The notes under the pieces: generated by a model | Told to the model about the DNA's origin: nothing | What the model saw: the letters and a program-made list of their open reading frames with translations, nothing else | Databases searched by the model: none | DNA from: Winogradskyella ludwigii | Lineage (GTDB): Bacteria > Bacteroidota > Bacteroidia > Flavobacteriales > Flavobacteriaceae | NCBI RefSeq assembly: GCF_013403985.1 | Contig: NZ_JABFDF010000007.1 | Location: forward strand, 62,001 to 126,000 | Direction: 5' to 3' | Length of the DNA: 64,000 nt | Part shown: one piece after another, positions 42,739-50,528 of the stretch | Layout: every line of letters begins with the position of its first letter | How positions within the stretch are numbered: position 1 is the stretch's first letter | Translations under genes and position numbers: made by a program

Positions 42739-42806
42739 TTTCATTGATCAAATTATGAACGCAATGAAACCTATTATTCTGTGGGACTAACTTAGCTACA
42801 GAATAA
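42739..42806 (-). promoter_or_regulatory. Structured 5' leader of cysE (two hairpins)
   Basis: On the minus strand the leader can fold into TTATTCTGT/ACAGAATAA arms (42774-42782 and 42798-42806, 15-nt loop containing CTAACTTAG) and TTTCATTG/CAATGAAA arms (42739-42746 and 42762-42769, 15-nt loop). A third palindrome TGAAATCATTTCA (42731-42743) overlaps and competes with the second. No T-run follows. It may be a regulatory RNA or a set of operators. Confidence 0.45.
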
Positions 42807-42817
42807 CCAACATTAAA

Positions 42818-42825
42818 CAAAAATA
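42818..42825 (-). promoter_or_regulatory. cysE promoter -7 element
   Basis: TATTTTTG on the minus strand fits TAnnTTTG. It is about 114 bp before the cysE ATG, so the mRNA would have a leader of about 105 nt containing the two hairpins. Confidence 0.45.
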
Positions 42826-42905
42826 AGTATTGTTATGCTATTTTGAATACTTCTAAACTTATCTTAACTTTTCTTTTACTTCTAAAATTAAAAATTAAGC
42901 TCAAT

Positions 42906-43001
42906 TTATATAAAAAGTGATACAATTAAAGACGTTATAGTTAGTGCTACAATCTGAACTAAAAATCTAAAATCGGCTTTATGCTTTTCAATTAATTTCA
43001 T
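42906..43001 (-). CDS. Possible 31-residue membrane peptide
   Basis: A short frame from ATG at 43001 to TAA at 42906 encodes a basic start (MKLIEKHKADFRF) and one hydrophobic helix (LVQIVALTITSLIVSLFI). It lies in the 469-bp gap between the siroheme operon end and cysE, which is otherwise AT-rich and without other recognisable content. No ribosome binding site is evident, so it is only a candidate. Confidence 0.3.
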   Translation of the reverse strand: MKLIEKHKADFRFLVQIVALTITSLIVSLFI

Positions 43002-43173
43002 ATTTCAAGGGGCTTTTACAAAAAAATAAAATTCAATTTTGGTATTTATTTAAAGTACAAATATCTAACTAAAATGAAATTCTAATGTTAATTAAACCCT
43101 AAGAAAAAGTTACCCTTAATAACAAAATTACGACTCCACAACGCACTTATGAAGTGTTAAGTTAAAGTCGCTC

Positions 43174-44223
43174 TTAAACAATAGCTTTTACAACTGCTTT
43201 TGGTGATTCTTTTCGTGTTCCATCAAAACCATTAATTCCACTTACTGTCGTGTATTTTAAGACAAATTTCTTTCCTGGATTTAGTCTTTTGTAAGCCGAT
43301 TGACACATTAATGTTGCTTCATGAAATCCACAAAGAATCAATTTTAGTTTGCCCTCGTATGTATTAACATCTCCAATAGCATAAATACCTGGAATGTTAG
43401 TTTGGTAATCTACTGTATCTACTTTTATGGCATTCTTTTCAATCTCAAGTCCCCAATCTCCAATTGGACCTAATTTTGGTGATAATCCAAAAAGCGGAAT
43501 AAACTCATCAGCCTCTAAAACATCCGTAATTCCATCTTTAGTAACAGAGACTCCTTCTAAATGTTTATCTCCATGTAACCCTGTTATTTCGGCTGGAGTA
43601 ATTAGATTAATTTTATTAAGTAATTTTAGTTCTTGGACTTTTTCTACAGAATCTAAAGCTCCTCTAAATTCATTTCTTCTATGCACCAAAGTGACTTCTG
43701 AAGCTACATCTGCTAAGAAAATACTCCAATCTAATGCAGAATCTCCTCCTCCTGCAATCACAACTTTTTTATCGCGATAAACTTCTGGATCTTTTATAAA
43801 ATAAGCAAGACCTTTGTCTTCATACTTTTCAATACCTTCTAACTTTGGTTTTCTTGGCTCAAAACTTCCTAAACCACCAGCAATGGCAATTATTGGTGCA
43901 TGATGCTGCGTGCCTTTATTTGTAGTTACAATAAAACTACCATCATCTTGTTTTTCTATTGTTTCTGCACGTTCACCTAATGTAAAACCAGGTTGAAATT
44001 GCTTGCCTTGTTCTAATAAATTAGATGTTAAATCTCCTGCTAATATTTCTGGAAAACCAGGAATATCATAAATAGGTTTTTTAGGATATAATTCTGAACA
44101 TTGACCACCAGCTTGTGGTAAAGCATCAATTAAATGACATTTTAATTTTAATAATCCTGCTTCAAAAACGGTGAATAGACCTGTTGGTCCTGCTCCTATG
44201 ATAAGTATATCTGTTTTAATCAT
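43174..44223 (-). CDS. Ferredoxin--NADP+ reductase (thioredoxin-reductase-like)
   Basis: The 349 residues form a two-domain flavoprotein: FAD motif IIGAGPTGLFTVFEAGLLKLK (about 6-26), NADPH motif VVIAGGGDSALDWSIFLAD (about 153-171), and FAD-contacting GIYAIGDVNTYEGKLKLILCGFHEATL (about 279-305). The redox CxxC of thioredoxin reductase is missing, which points to the ferredoxin-NADP reductase type. As last gene of the sulfate-assimilation operon it probably supplies reduced ferredoxin to the sulfite reductase. That partner is inferred from context. Confidence 0.88.
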   Translation of the reverse strand: MIKTDILIIGAGPTGLFTVFEAGLLKLKCHLIDALPQAGGQCSELYPKKPIYDIPGFPEILAGDLTSNLLEQGKQFQPGFTLGERAETIEKQDDGSFIVTTNKGTQHHAPIIAIAGGLGSFEPRKPKLEGIEKYEDKGLAYFIKDPEVYRDKKVVIAGGGDSALDWSIFLADVASEVTLVHRRNEFRGALDSVEKVQELKLLNKINLITPAEITGLHGDKHLEGVSVTKDGITDVLEADEFIPLFGLSPKLGPIGDWGLEIEKNAIKVDTVDYQTNIPGIYAIGDVNTYEGKLKLILCGFHEATLMCQSAYKRLNPGKKFVLKYTTVSGINGFDGTRKESPKAVVKAIV

Positions 44224-44226
44224 AAT

Positions 44227-44805
44227 CTATTTTTTTTCCACTAAACCTTTAGTGAATTCGTTTAATGTTTCGACTTTCTGCTCAAAGTCTCCCTTTATTG
44301 TTTTTCTATATTCATTGAGATTCTTTACCAAATCATCAATATTTTCTGGAATTACATCTTCAAAAAATTGACGTAATCGTTTTGCTGTAGTTGGTGATTT
44401 TCCGTTAGTAGAAATTGCCACTTTAACATTACCTTTTGTAACAATACCTCCCATATAAAAATCGCAATATGGTGGATTATCTGCTACATTTACTAACTTA
44501 TCTAATAACCTACAATCGTTGTAAACTTCAATATTTACTTCTGGTAAGTCTGTTGTTGCAATCACCATGTGATGCCCTTTTAAATACATTTTATTATAGC
44601 TATCGTCAATACGTTTTACATTTCCTATTTTGGCGATTTCTATAGTACCTTCTCTATACATTGGAGATACCATAGTTACGTTAGCATCTGGACTGGATTT
44701 TAATAAAAAAGTCAATTTCTCTTCTGCGACAAGTCCGCCACCAACAATTAAAACATTAAGATTTTTCGCTTTTAAAAAGACAGGATATAAGTTATTTCTT
44801 CCCAT
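44227..44805 (-). CDS. Precorrin-2 dehydrogenase / sirohydrochlorin ferrochelatase (siroheme synthase N-domain)
   Basis: The 192 residues correspond to the CysG N-terminal (Met8p-like) module: the NAD-binding motif LNVLIVGGGLVAEEKLTFLL (about 13-32), NPPYCDFYMGGIVTKGNVKVAISTNGKSPTTAKRLRQFFEDVIPENI (about 112-158). It oxidises precorrin-2 and probably inserts iron to give siroheme, the cofactor of the sulfite reductase encoded two genes upstream. In many bacteria it is fused to the methyltransferase; here the two are separate adjacent genes (2-bp gap). Confidence 0.9.
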   Translation of the reverse strand: MGRNNLYPVFLKAKNLNVLIVGGGLVAEEKLTFLLKSSPDANVTMVSPMYREGTIEIAKIGNVKRIDDSYNKMYLKGHHMVIATTDLPEVNIEVYNDCRLLDKLVNVADNPPYCDFYMGGIVTKGNVKVAISTNGKSPTTAKRLRQFFEDVIPENIDDLVKNLNEYRKTIKGDFEQKVETLNEFTKGLVEKK

Positions 44806-44807
44806 AA

Positions 44808-45587
44808 TTAAGCACTTTTTTTTCTAGAATTCACCAAGGCTAAATCTGCTTTTGAATAAATATCGGTAAGATTCACACGTTGATTAACAACTTCACCAAT
44901 AATGATTATTGCAGGATTAGAAAGTTGTTCTTGCTTAACAATAGCTTCAATATTAGATATTTTTCCAATCCCAACTTTTTCATTAGACCTGGTTCCATTT
45001 TGAATGATGGCGATAGCTGTTTCTGACTTACCTTCTTCCGTAAAAATTTGAACAATTTCTGAAAGCTTACTCATTCCCATCAATATAACAACTGTTGCTG
45101 TAGATTTTGCTGCCAAGGCAACGTCACTAGAAATTTTATGTGATTTAGTAGTACCTGTAATTACCCAAAAACTTTCAGAAGCATTTCGTTTTGTTAACGG
45201 AATCCCTTGATATGCAGGTACAGCAGCTGAAGACGAAATACCAGGAACTACTGCAACTTCAATGGCATATTCTTTAGCATATTCTAATTCTTCTGCACCA
45301 CGACCAAATATAAATGGATCACCACCTTTGAGTCTTACCACGTGACCATATCTCAAGGCACGTTGCACAATTAACTCGTTAATTTGATTTTGCTGATACG
45401 CATAACAACCTTTTCGTTTCCCTACAAAGATCAATTCTGTTTTTGGAGATGCATATTCTAATAGCTCTGCATTTACAAGGGCATCATACAAAATAACATC
45501 TGCAGATTTTATAGCTTTTATAGCTTTAATCGTAATTAAATCTACATCTCCTGGACCTGCTCCGACAATGGTTAATCTTGGTGTCAT
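44808..45587 (-). CDS. cobA: Uroporphyrinogen-III C-methyltransferase
   Basis: SUMT adds two methyl groups from SAM to uroporphyrinogen III, giving precorrin-2 for siroheme. The 259 residues match the family, with LTIVGAGPGDVDLITIKAIKAIKSADVILYDALVN at the N-terminus, RLKGGDPFIFGRGAEELEYAKE (about 84-105), VVPGISSSAAVPAYQGIPLTKR and VVILMGMSKL. It lies between the sulfite reductase and the siroheme dehydrogenase genes, 5 bp and 2 bp apart. Confidence 0.94.
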   Translation of the reverse strand: MTPRLTIVGAGPGDVDLITIKAIKAIKSADVILYDALVNAELLEYASPKTELIFVGKRKGCYAYQQNQINELIVQRALRYGHVVRLKGGDPFIFGRGAEELEYAKEYAIEVAVVPGISSSAAVPAYQGIPLTKRNASESFWVITGTTKSHKISSDVALAAKSTATVVILMGMSKLSEIVQIFTEEGKSETAIAIIQNGTRSNEKVGIGKISNIEAIVKQEQLSNPAIIIIGEVVNQRVNLTDIYSKADLALVNSRKKSA

Positions 45588-45592
45588 AACTA

Positions 45593-47686
45593 TTAGATAT
45601 TTACTGCAACTTGCTTTTCTCTGAAGGTTCTCACACCTTTTAGAAATTGTTTTGCCGCGTTTATATAATTTTTAGCAAAGTCTTCTGTTGGCGAGAATAC
45701 TTTAATTTGATAAATGATATCTGCAAATGAACTTCCTAACTCAATGTCTCCTGTTGCTACAAAAAACTCATCGAATTGAGAAATAATACTAGCATGTGTA
45801 TTTGTTTTCTTGTTTTCTGCTAATAATGTTGCTTTGGCTGAATTGACCATAGATTGATAAGCATAATAAATAGCACCAGAATATACTTTGTTATCAAAAG
45901 CTTCTTGAGCATTATCTATTTTCTCATCACTTTCTAAAAATAACGTCGCAATTAAATCGATAACAACACCTGCACATTCTCCTATCCCAATCTCTTTTAC
46001 ATATTTATCTTCTTCTCCCCAATCAATAAAATCATCTTGAGTTAAATTGGAAACATCTTGTAAATCATTTAAGAGTTCGTAAAAATATTTTTCACCTTTT
46101 TCTTTATAGTACTCCACAAACTGCTTTCCGTTTGCATTGGCTTCAAAATCATCTAAAACTCTTCGTAACGCTTCAGGAGCTCTTTTACTTGGTACTTTTA
46201 CTACTTTATCTGCAAATGCTCCATTTCCGTTTCCTAAATTCCCTCCACCTAATAACACTTGTAATGCTGGTGCCACTAATTTGTCTGGTGTTCTTACGGT
46301 CATTCCTTGAAATCCAATGTTTGCCATATTGTGTTGTCCACAGGCATTCATGCAACCACTAATCTTAATTATAAGATCTTCATTTTTTAAGTACTGAGGA
46401 TATTCGGCTTTAATTACTTTTTCTAATTCTACAGAAATACCTGTACTACTTGCAATACCTAAGTTACACGTATCTGTTCCTGGACACGCTGTAATATCTA
46501 CGGCTTTATTATAACCAGCTTCTACAAATCCTAATTTCTCTAATTCTTGATAGAAAAAAGGCACTAATTCTGCTTTCACAAAAGGAATTACAATATTTTG
46601 ACGTAAGGTTAATCGGATTTCCCCTGCTGCATATTTATCAACTAAATCTGCTAATAAACGTGCTTTATCGGTATAAAAATCACCTAATAACACTTTAATT
46701 CCTATAGCTACAAAGCCATCCTGTTTTTGAGGAATTAGATTGGTTGATTGCCATAAATTAAATGCCACTTTATCATTTATTTCAACCTTAGGAATTTCTA
46801 CTGATACAGGAACAGATGCTACGTAAGCGTCTGCATCAATTGCCACAGTTTTTAATTCAATAGCATTTTGTTCTTCTTCAATTAATATTTTAAAAGCTTC
46901 TAATCCTATATCTTTTAATAAGAATTTCATGCGTGCTTTGGCTCGACTTTTACGTTCCCCATAACGATCAAAAACTCTTAAAACACCTTCCATCACTGGA
47001 ATAATTTTATCTGAAGGCAAAAATTCATATAGTATTTCTGCATGACGTGGTTGAGACCCTAAACCTCCTGCTGCCATGACTTTGAATCCTCTTACTCCAT
47101 TTTCTATTTTAGCTATAAAACCCAAGTCGTGTAGATAAGATAAGCCTGTATCTTCATCTGTTGAAGAAAAAGAAACCTTGAATTTACGTCCCATTTCTTG
47201 ACAAATTGGATTACGTAAAAAGAATTTATACAATGCATCTGCATATGGAGACACATCAAAAGGTTCGTTTACGTCTATACCTGCAGTTTCTGATGCTGTT
47301 ACATTTCTAACCACATTACCACAAGCTTCACGTAGTGTAACATCATCGCGTTCTAATTCTGCCCAAAGTTCTGGAGTTCTATTTAGATCTACATAATGAA
47401 TTTGAATATCTTGACGTGTTGTAATATGTAATCTACCTCTAGAATATTCATCTGAAACCTCAGAGATACGTCGTAATTGATTACTCATTACTTTACCATA
47501 AGGTAATTTAATACGAATCATTTGCACTCCTTGTTGGCGTTGACCATAAACACCTCGTGCTAAACGTAGACTTCTAAATTTTTCTTCGTCTAATTTTCCA
47601 TTATGAAAAAGTTCAATCTTATTGGCTAATTCAATAATATCCTTTTCAACTATTGGATTTTCTATTTCTGTTCTAAAACTCTGCAT
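45593..47686 (-). CDS. Ferredoxin-type sulfite (nitrite) reductase with C-terminal HEPN-like domain
   Basis: Residues 1-515 form a sulfite/nitrite reductase: two ferredoxin-like/SiR repeats (GQRQQGVQMIRIKLPYGKV; GEIRLTLRQNIVIPF) and siroheme-4Fe4S ligands C401, C407 (CPGTDTC) and C445, C449 (CMNAC). Residues about 555-697 are an added helical domain (EAFDNKVYSGAIYYAYQSMVNSAKATLL, NTHASIISQFDEFF) of the HEPN type. Its place between cysH and the siroheme genes points to sulfite rather than nitrite as substrate. The electron donor is likely ferredoxin, reduced by the enzyme at 43174-44223. Confidence 0.92.
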   Translation of the reverse strand: MQSFRTEIENPIVEKDIIELANKIELFHNGKLDEEKFRSLRLARGVYGQRQQGVQMIRIKLPYGKVMSNQLRRISEVSDEYSRGRLHITTRQDIQIHYVDLNRTPELWAELERDDVTLREACGNVVRNVTASETAGIDVNEPFDVSPYADALYKFFLRNPICQEMGRKFKVSFSSTDEDTGLSYLHDLGFIAKIENGVRGFKVMAAGGLGSQPRHAEILYEFLPSDKIIPVMEGVLRVFDRYGERKSRAKARMKFLLKDIGLEAFKILIEEEQNAIELKTVAIDADAYVASVPVSVEIPKVEINDKVAFNLWQSTNLIPQKQDGFVAIGIKVLLGDFYTDKARLLADLVDKYAAGEIRLTLRQNIVIPFVKAELVPFFYQELEKLGFVEAGYNKAVDITACPGTDTCNLGIASSTGISVELEKVIKAEYPQYLKNEDLIIKISGCMNACGQHNMANIGFQGMTVRTPDKLVAPALQVLLGGGNLGNGNGAFADKVVKVPSKRAPEALRRVLDDFEANANGKQFVEYYKEKGEKYFYELLNDLQDVSNLTQDDFIDWGEEDKYVKEIGIGECAGVVIDLIATLFLESDEKIDNAQEAFDNKVYSGAIYYAYQSMVNSAKATLLAENKKTNTHASIISQFDEFFVATGDIELGSSFADIIYQIKVFSPTEDFAKNYINAAKQFLKGVRTFREKQVAVNI

Positions 47687-47695
47687 ATCGTCTAA

Positions 47696-48316
47696 TTATT
47701 CAAAATGGATACCACATTCTCTATTGAGAAGTGCTTTTATTGGATCGAAGTAATAACCGTTTTTAGCTAATTGATGCTCTTCTATATAACCATCTAAATC
47801 CGCATCACTCCAATAGTAAAAGGGACTCACTTTAAGAATACCATCTTTACTATAACTTAAAATATCTTTCTCGCTTCTGTATTCTGTTTGTCTTACTCTA
47901 ATATTTGTAAACCACACATCTGGATTTTGCTCTTTTAAGGCACGTCTAAAAGGTTCTAATTTTACGGCTTCTGAAAAAATAGCATGATTATCATCCTCCA
48001 AACTTGGCAAACCTATTGTAGAATCAATTTCTTCTTTAGTATATAAACTCTGATATTTAAAAATATTAAGTTTATATTTTTCTATTAAACTAGACGCATG
48101 AGCATAAGTTGTAGGCTGATTGTATAAGGTATCGCACCACACTACTTTTATATTATGATCTAGTTTAGACATTGTACTTAATAACACCGAAGAGTATATT
48201 CCAAAACTGGTGGTTACAATTTTATTGTCTGATAAACCTAAAGCCCATTCTGCAATTTCATTAGGAGTTTTATCTCTCAGTTTTTTATTCCAAACGTCTA
48301 TATCTATATCAATCAT
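47696..48316 (-). CDS. cysH: Phosphoadenylyl/adenylyl-sulfate reductase
   Basis: CysH reduces activated sulfate (PAPS or APS) to sulfite. The 206 residues show the ATP-pyrophosphatase-like motif TTSFGIYSSVLLSTMS (about 34-49), VVWCDTLYNQPTTY (about 58-71), RRALKEQNPDVWFTNIRVRQTE and the C-terminal catalytic ECGIHFE. The Cys pairs that hold a 4Fe-4S cluster in APS reductases are not seen, so PAPS may be the substrate. It is the first gene of the operon, with an inverted-repeat operator at 48333-48361. The sulfurylase genes cysD/cysN are not between it and the sulfite reductase. Confidence 0.92.
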   Translation of the reverse strand: MIDIDIDVWNKKLRDKTPNEIAEWALGLSDNKIVTTSFGIYSSVLLSTMSKLDHNIKVVWCDTLYNQPTTYAHASSLIEKYKLNIFKYQSLYTKEEIDSTIGLPSLEDDNHAIFSEAVKLEPFRRALKEQNPDVWFTNIRVRQTEYRSEKDILSYSKDGILKVSPFYYWSDADLDGYIEEHQLAKNGYYFDPIKALLNRECGIHFE

Positions 48317-48332
48317 GTGCCTAATTTTATTA

Positions 48333-48361
48333 ATCCTATTACCCTATAGATTTAATAGGAT
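48333..48361. promoter_or_regulatory. Inverted-repeat operator at the cysH promoter
   Basis: ATCCTATTA-N11-TAATAGGAT has 9-bp arms without a mismatch and lies over the expected transcription start given by the -7 element at 48366-48373. The Rrf2-type regulator gene is 67 bp further on, which makes that protein the likely binder. Confidence 0.6.
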
Positions 48362-48365
48362 AATA

Positions 48366-48373
48366 CAAACATA
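48366..48373 (-). promoter_or_regulatory. cysH promoter -7 element
   Basis: TATGTTTG on the minus strand fits TAnnTTTG; a TTG lies about 16 bp upstream of it, near the usual -33 spacing. The ATG of cysH is about 50 bp downstream. Confidence 0.55.
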
Positions 48374-48427
48374 GAAATTTTATTTGAATCAACTTCATAA
48401 AATTTTCAAAAAATTAAGTCGTAAACT

Positions 48428-48850
48428 TTAAGAATCTGCTAATTCAGACAAATCTGCTAATGTTGTGTTTCTAAATATCTCTAAGGTATTATCTCTAACT
48501 TTTAGCATGAGTTTATTAACTGCACAAATGTTCTCATCTGGGCAATCGGCACATTTTTCGTAGAAATTTAAACTCACACAAGGCACCATTGCTATTGGAC
48601 CTTCTAACAATCTCATAACGGTTGTCATCGGAATTTCTTTGGGATCTTTAAGTAAATAGTATCCTCCACCTTTACCTTTTTTAGAACCTAACATTCCATT
48701 TTTTCTTAAAGTCAGTAGTATACTTTCCAGAAATTTTTGAGAAATATTCTCTGATTTTGAAATTGTAGAAATTTGAACAGGTTCACGATCGTTCTGTCTT
48801 GCCAAGTGCACCAAGGCTTTAATTCCGTATTTTGTTTTCTTTGAAAGCAT
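48428..48850 (-). CDS. Rrf2 family transcriptional regulator
   Basis: The 140 residues have an N-terminal winged helix (about 1-80; KTKYGIKALVHLARQ, ISTISKSENISQKFLESILLTLRKNGMLGSKKGKGGGYYL). The C-terminal half has four cysteines, C91, C100, C103 and C109 (PCVSLNFYEKCADCPDENIC), which could hold a cluster or sense redox state, as in IscR-like proteins. It lies upstream of the sulfate-assimilation operon on the same strand, with a 9-bp inverted repeat in between. It is therefore a plausible sulfur/cysteine-responsive regulator (like CymR), inferred from context. Confidence 0.88.
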   Translation of the reverse strand: MLSKKTKYGIKALVHLARQNDREPVQISTISKSENISQKFLESILLTLRKNGMLGSKKGKGGGYYLLKDPKEIPMTTVMRLLEGPIAMVPCVSLNFYEKCADCPDENICAVNKLMLKVRDNTLEIFRNTTLADLSELADS

Positions 48851-48967
48851 ATTGTAAATCTATTACTTTTTTATAAATTTTGAATGCTAAATCGTATTTC
48901 AGAATATTACAAAACCAAATAAATTCATAAAAAAAGCGAATTAAAATTTCGTTCCATATAATTTTTC

Positions 48968-48975
48968 TACTTTTG
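48968..48975 (+). promoter_or_regulatory. metK promoter -7 element
   Basis: TACTTTTG fits TAnnTTTG. Transcription would start at about 48982, just before the SAM-II-like element. Confidence 0.5.
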
Positions 48976-48989
48976 TACCATCAAAAATT

Positions 48990-49066
48990 GAGAGGAAAAA
49001 TTTGATCTGATTGCAACCTCTGACGCCGAATTTAATTCAGCCGAAACAAAAAATGCTAAAGCAGTA
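48990..49066 (+). ncRNA. SAM-II-like riboswitch in the metK leader
   Basis: Helix P1 pairs AGAGG (48991-48995) with CCTCT (49017-49021). Loop segments CTG (49007-49009) and GCA (49013-49015) pair with CAG (49062-49064) and TGC (49054-49056), making an H-type pseudoknot. The conserved ATTGCAA and the A-rich GCTAAA next to the 3' strand match the SAM-II (metA) class. About 28 nt with a small hairpin (GAAT/ATTC) are inserted between P1 and the A-rich strand. It would sense SAM, the product of MetK. The class call is from memory of the consensus. Confidence 0.7.
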
Positions 49067-49140
49067 AGTTTACTACTTCTCTAGCGACCAAGCAATCCTA
49101 AATTTTTCCGTTGATTTAATATAACCTAAACATAGGACTT

Positions 49141-50430
49141 ATGCCATATTTATTTACTTCAGAAAGTGTTTCTGAAGGACACCCAGACAAAGTAGCAGAC
49201 CAAATTAGTGATGCTTTAATTGATAACTTTTTAGCTTTTGATCCAGAATCTAAAGTAGCATGCGAAACTTTAGTAACCACAGGACAAGTTATTCTTGCTG
49301 GTGAGGTAAACTCTAACACCTATTTAGACGTACAAAAAATTGCAAGAGATACTATAAACAGAATAGGCTACACAAAAAGTGCGTATATGTTTGATGGTAA
49401 TTCTTGTGGAGTTTTATCTGCCATACACGAGCAATCTGAAGAGATTAACCGTGGTGTAGATAGAGCTACAAAAGAAGAGCAAGGTGCAGGTGACCAAGGT
49501 ATGATGTTTGGTTATGCAACTAACGAAACTGAAAACTTTATGCCTTTAGCTTTAGACTTATCGCATAGAATTTTAAGAGAATTAGCAGAATTACGTCGCG
49601 AAAATAAAGACATAACGTATTTAAGACCAGATTCTAAAAGTCAGGTAACTATAGAATATAGTGATGATAACACACCACAACGTATAGATTCTATCGTAGT
49701 ATCTACACAGCATGATGATTTTGTATCACCTAAATCACAATCTCAAGCTGATGTTGCAGCTGCAGATGATGAAATGTTAGCTAAAATCAGAAAAGAGATT
49801 GTTGAAATATTAATACCAAGAGTTATTGCTAAGCTGCCAGAACATATTCAGGACTTATTTAATGACGATATTACATACCACATTAATCCAACAGGTAAAT
49901 TTGTGATTGGTGGACCTCATGGAGATACAGGATTAACTGGTCGTAAGATTATTGTTGATACGTATGGTGGAAAAGGAGCACATGGTGGTGGAGCATTTTC
50001 TGGAAAAGATCCAAGTAAAGTAGATAGAAGTGCGGCTTACGCAACAAGACATATTGCTAAGAATTTAGTAGCTGCAGGTTTATGTGACCAAATTTTAGTG
50101 CAAGTATCTTATGCTATTGGTGTTGCAGAACCAATGGGAATTTTCATTGATACTTATGGCACTTGTCATTTTAATTTAACCGATGGTGAGATTGCTAAAA
50201 CAGTTGAAAAACTATTTGATATGCGACCAGCTTTTATTGAAGAGCGTTTAAAACTACGTCAACCAATATATAGTGAAACGGCAGCATATGGACACATGGG
50301 AAGAAAAAATGAAACGGTTACTAAAACATTTCAGCAACCTAATGGTGAACCTGTAACCTTAGATGTAGAATTGTTTACTTGGGAAAAGTTGGATTATGTT
50401 GACAAAGTAAAAGAAGCATTTGAGATTTAA
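49141..50430 (+). CDS. metK: S-adenosylmethionine synthetase
   Basis: MetK makes SAM from methionine and ATP. The 429 residues are slightly longer than the typical 385-400. Motifs: [24 protein letters not shown] (4-27), [16 protein letters not shown] (about 115-130), [24 protein letters not shown] (about 256-279) and [19 protein letters not shown] (about 282-300). It has its own promoter and a SAM-II-like leader RNA, which implies feedback by its product. A 36-bp hairpin terminator follows and is shared with the converging ABC gene. Confidence 0.97.
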   Translation: MPYLFTSESVSEGHPDKVADQISDALIDNFLAFDPESKVACETLVTTGQVILAGEVNSNTYLDVQKIARDTINRIGYTKSAYMFDGNSCGVLSAIHEQSEEINRGVDRATKEEQGAGDQGMMFGYATNETENFMPLALDLSHRILRELAELRRENKDITYLRPDSKSQVTIEYSDDNTPQRIDSIVVSTQHDDFVSPKSQSQADVAAADDEMLAKIRKEIVEILIPRVIAKLPEHIQDLFNDDITYHINPTGKFVIGGPHGDTGLTGRKIIVDTYGGKGAHGGGAFSGKDPSKVDRSAAYATRHIAKNLVAAGLCDQILVQVSYAIGVAEPMGIFIDTYGTCHFNLTDGEIAKTVEKLFDMRPAFIEERLKLRQPIYSETAAYGHMGRKNETVTKTFQQPNGEPVTLDVELFTWEKLDYVDKVKEAFEI

Positions 50431-50470
50431 TTTTGAAATAGTTTAGATCTTAGATCATTATAACATATAA

Positions 50471-50506
50471 AAAACACCCTAACTTAAAATTAAGTTAGGG
50501 TGTTTT
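50471..50506. terminator. Bidirectional terminator after metK
   Basis: AAAACACCCTAACTTAA and TTAAGTTAGGGTGTTTT form 17-bp perfect arms with a 2-nt centre, between the converging metK and the permease-peptidase gene. Confidence 0.85.
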
Positions 50507-50528
50507 CATTTTAGCTAGTAAACCTTAT

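Noticed and set aside
43427..43780. A 117-codon plus-strand frame
   Set aside because: Antisense to the ferredoxin-NADP reductase gene; no independent support.
49116..49319. A minus-strand frame across the metK start
   Set aside because: Overlaps the well-conserved N-terminus of MetK; no family resemblance.
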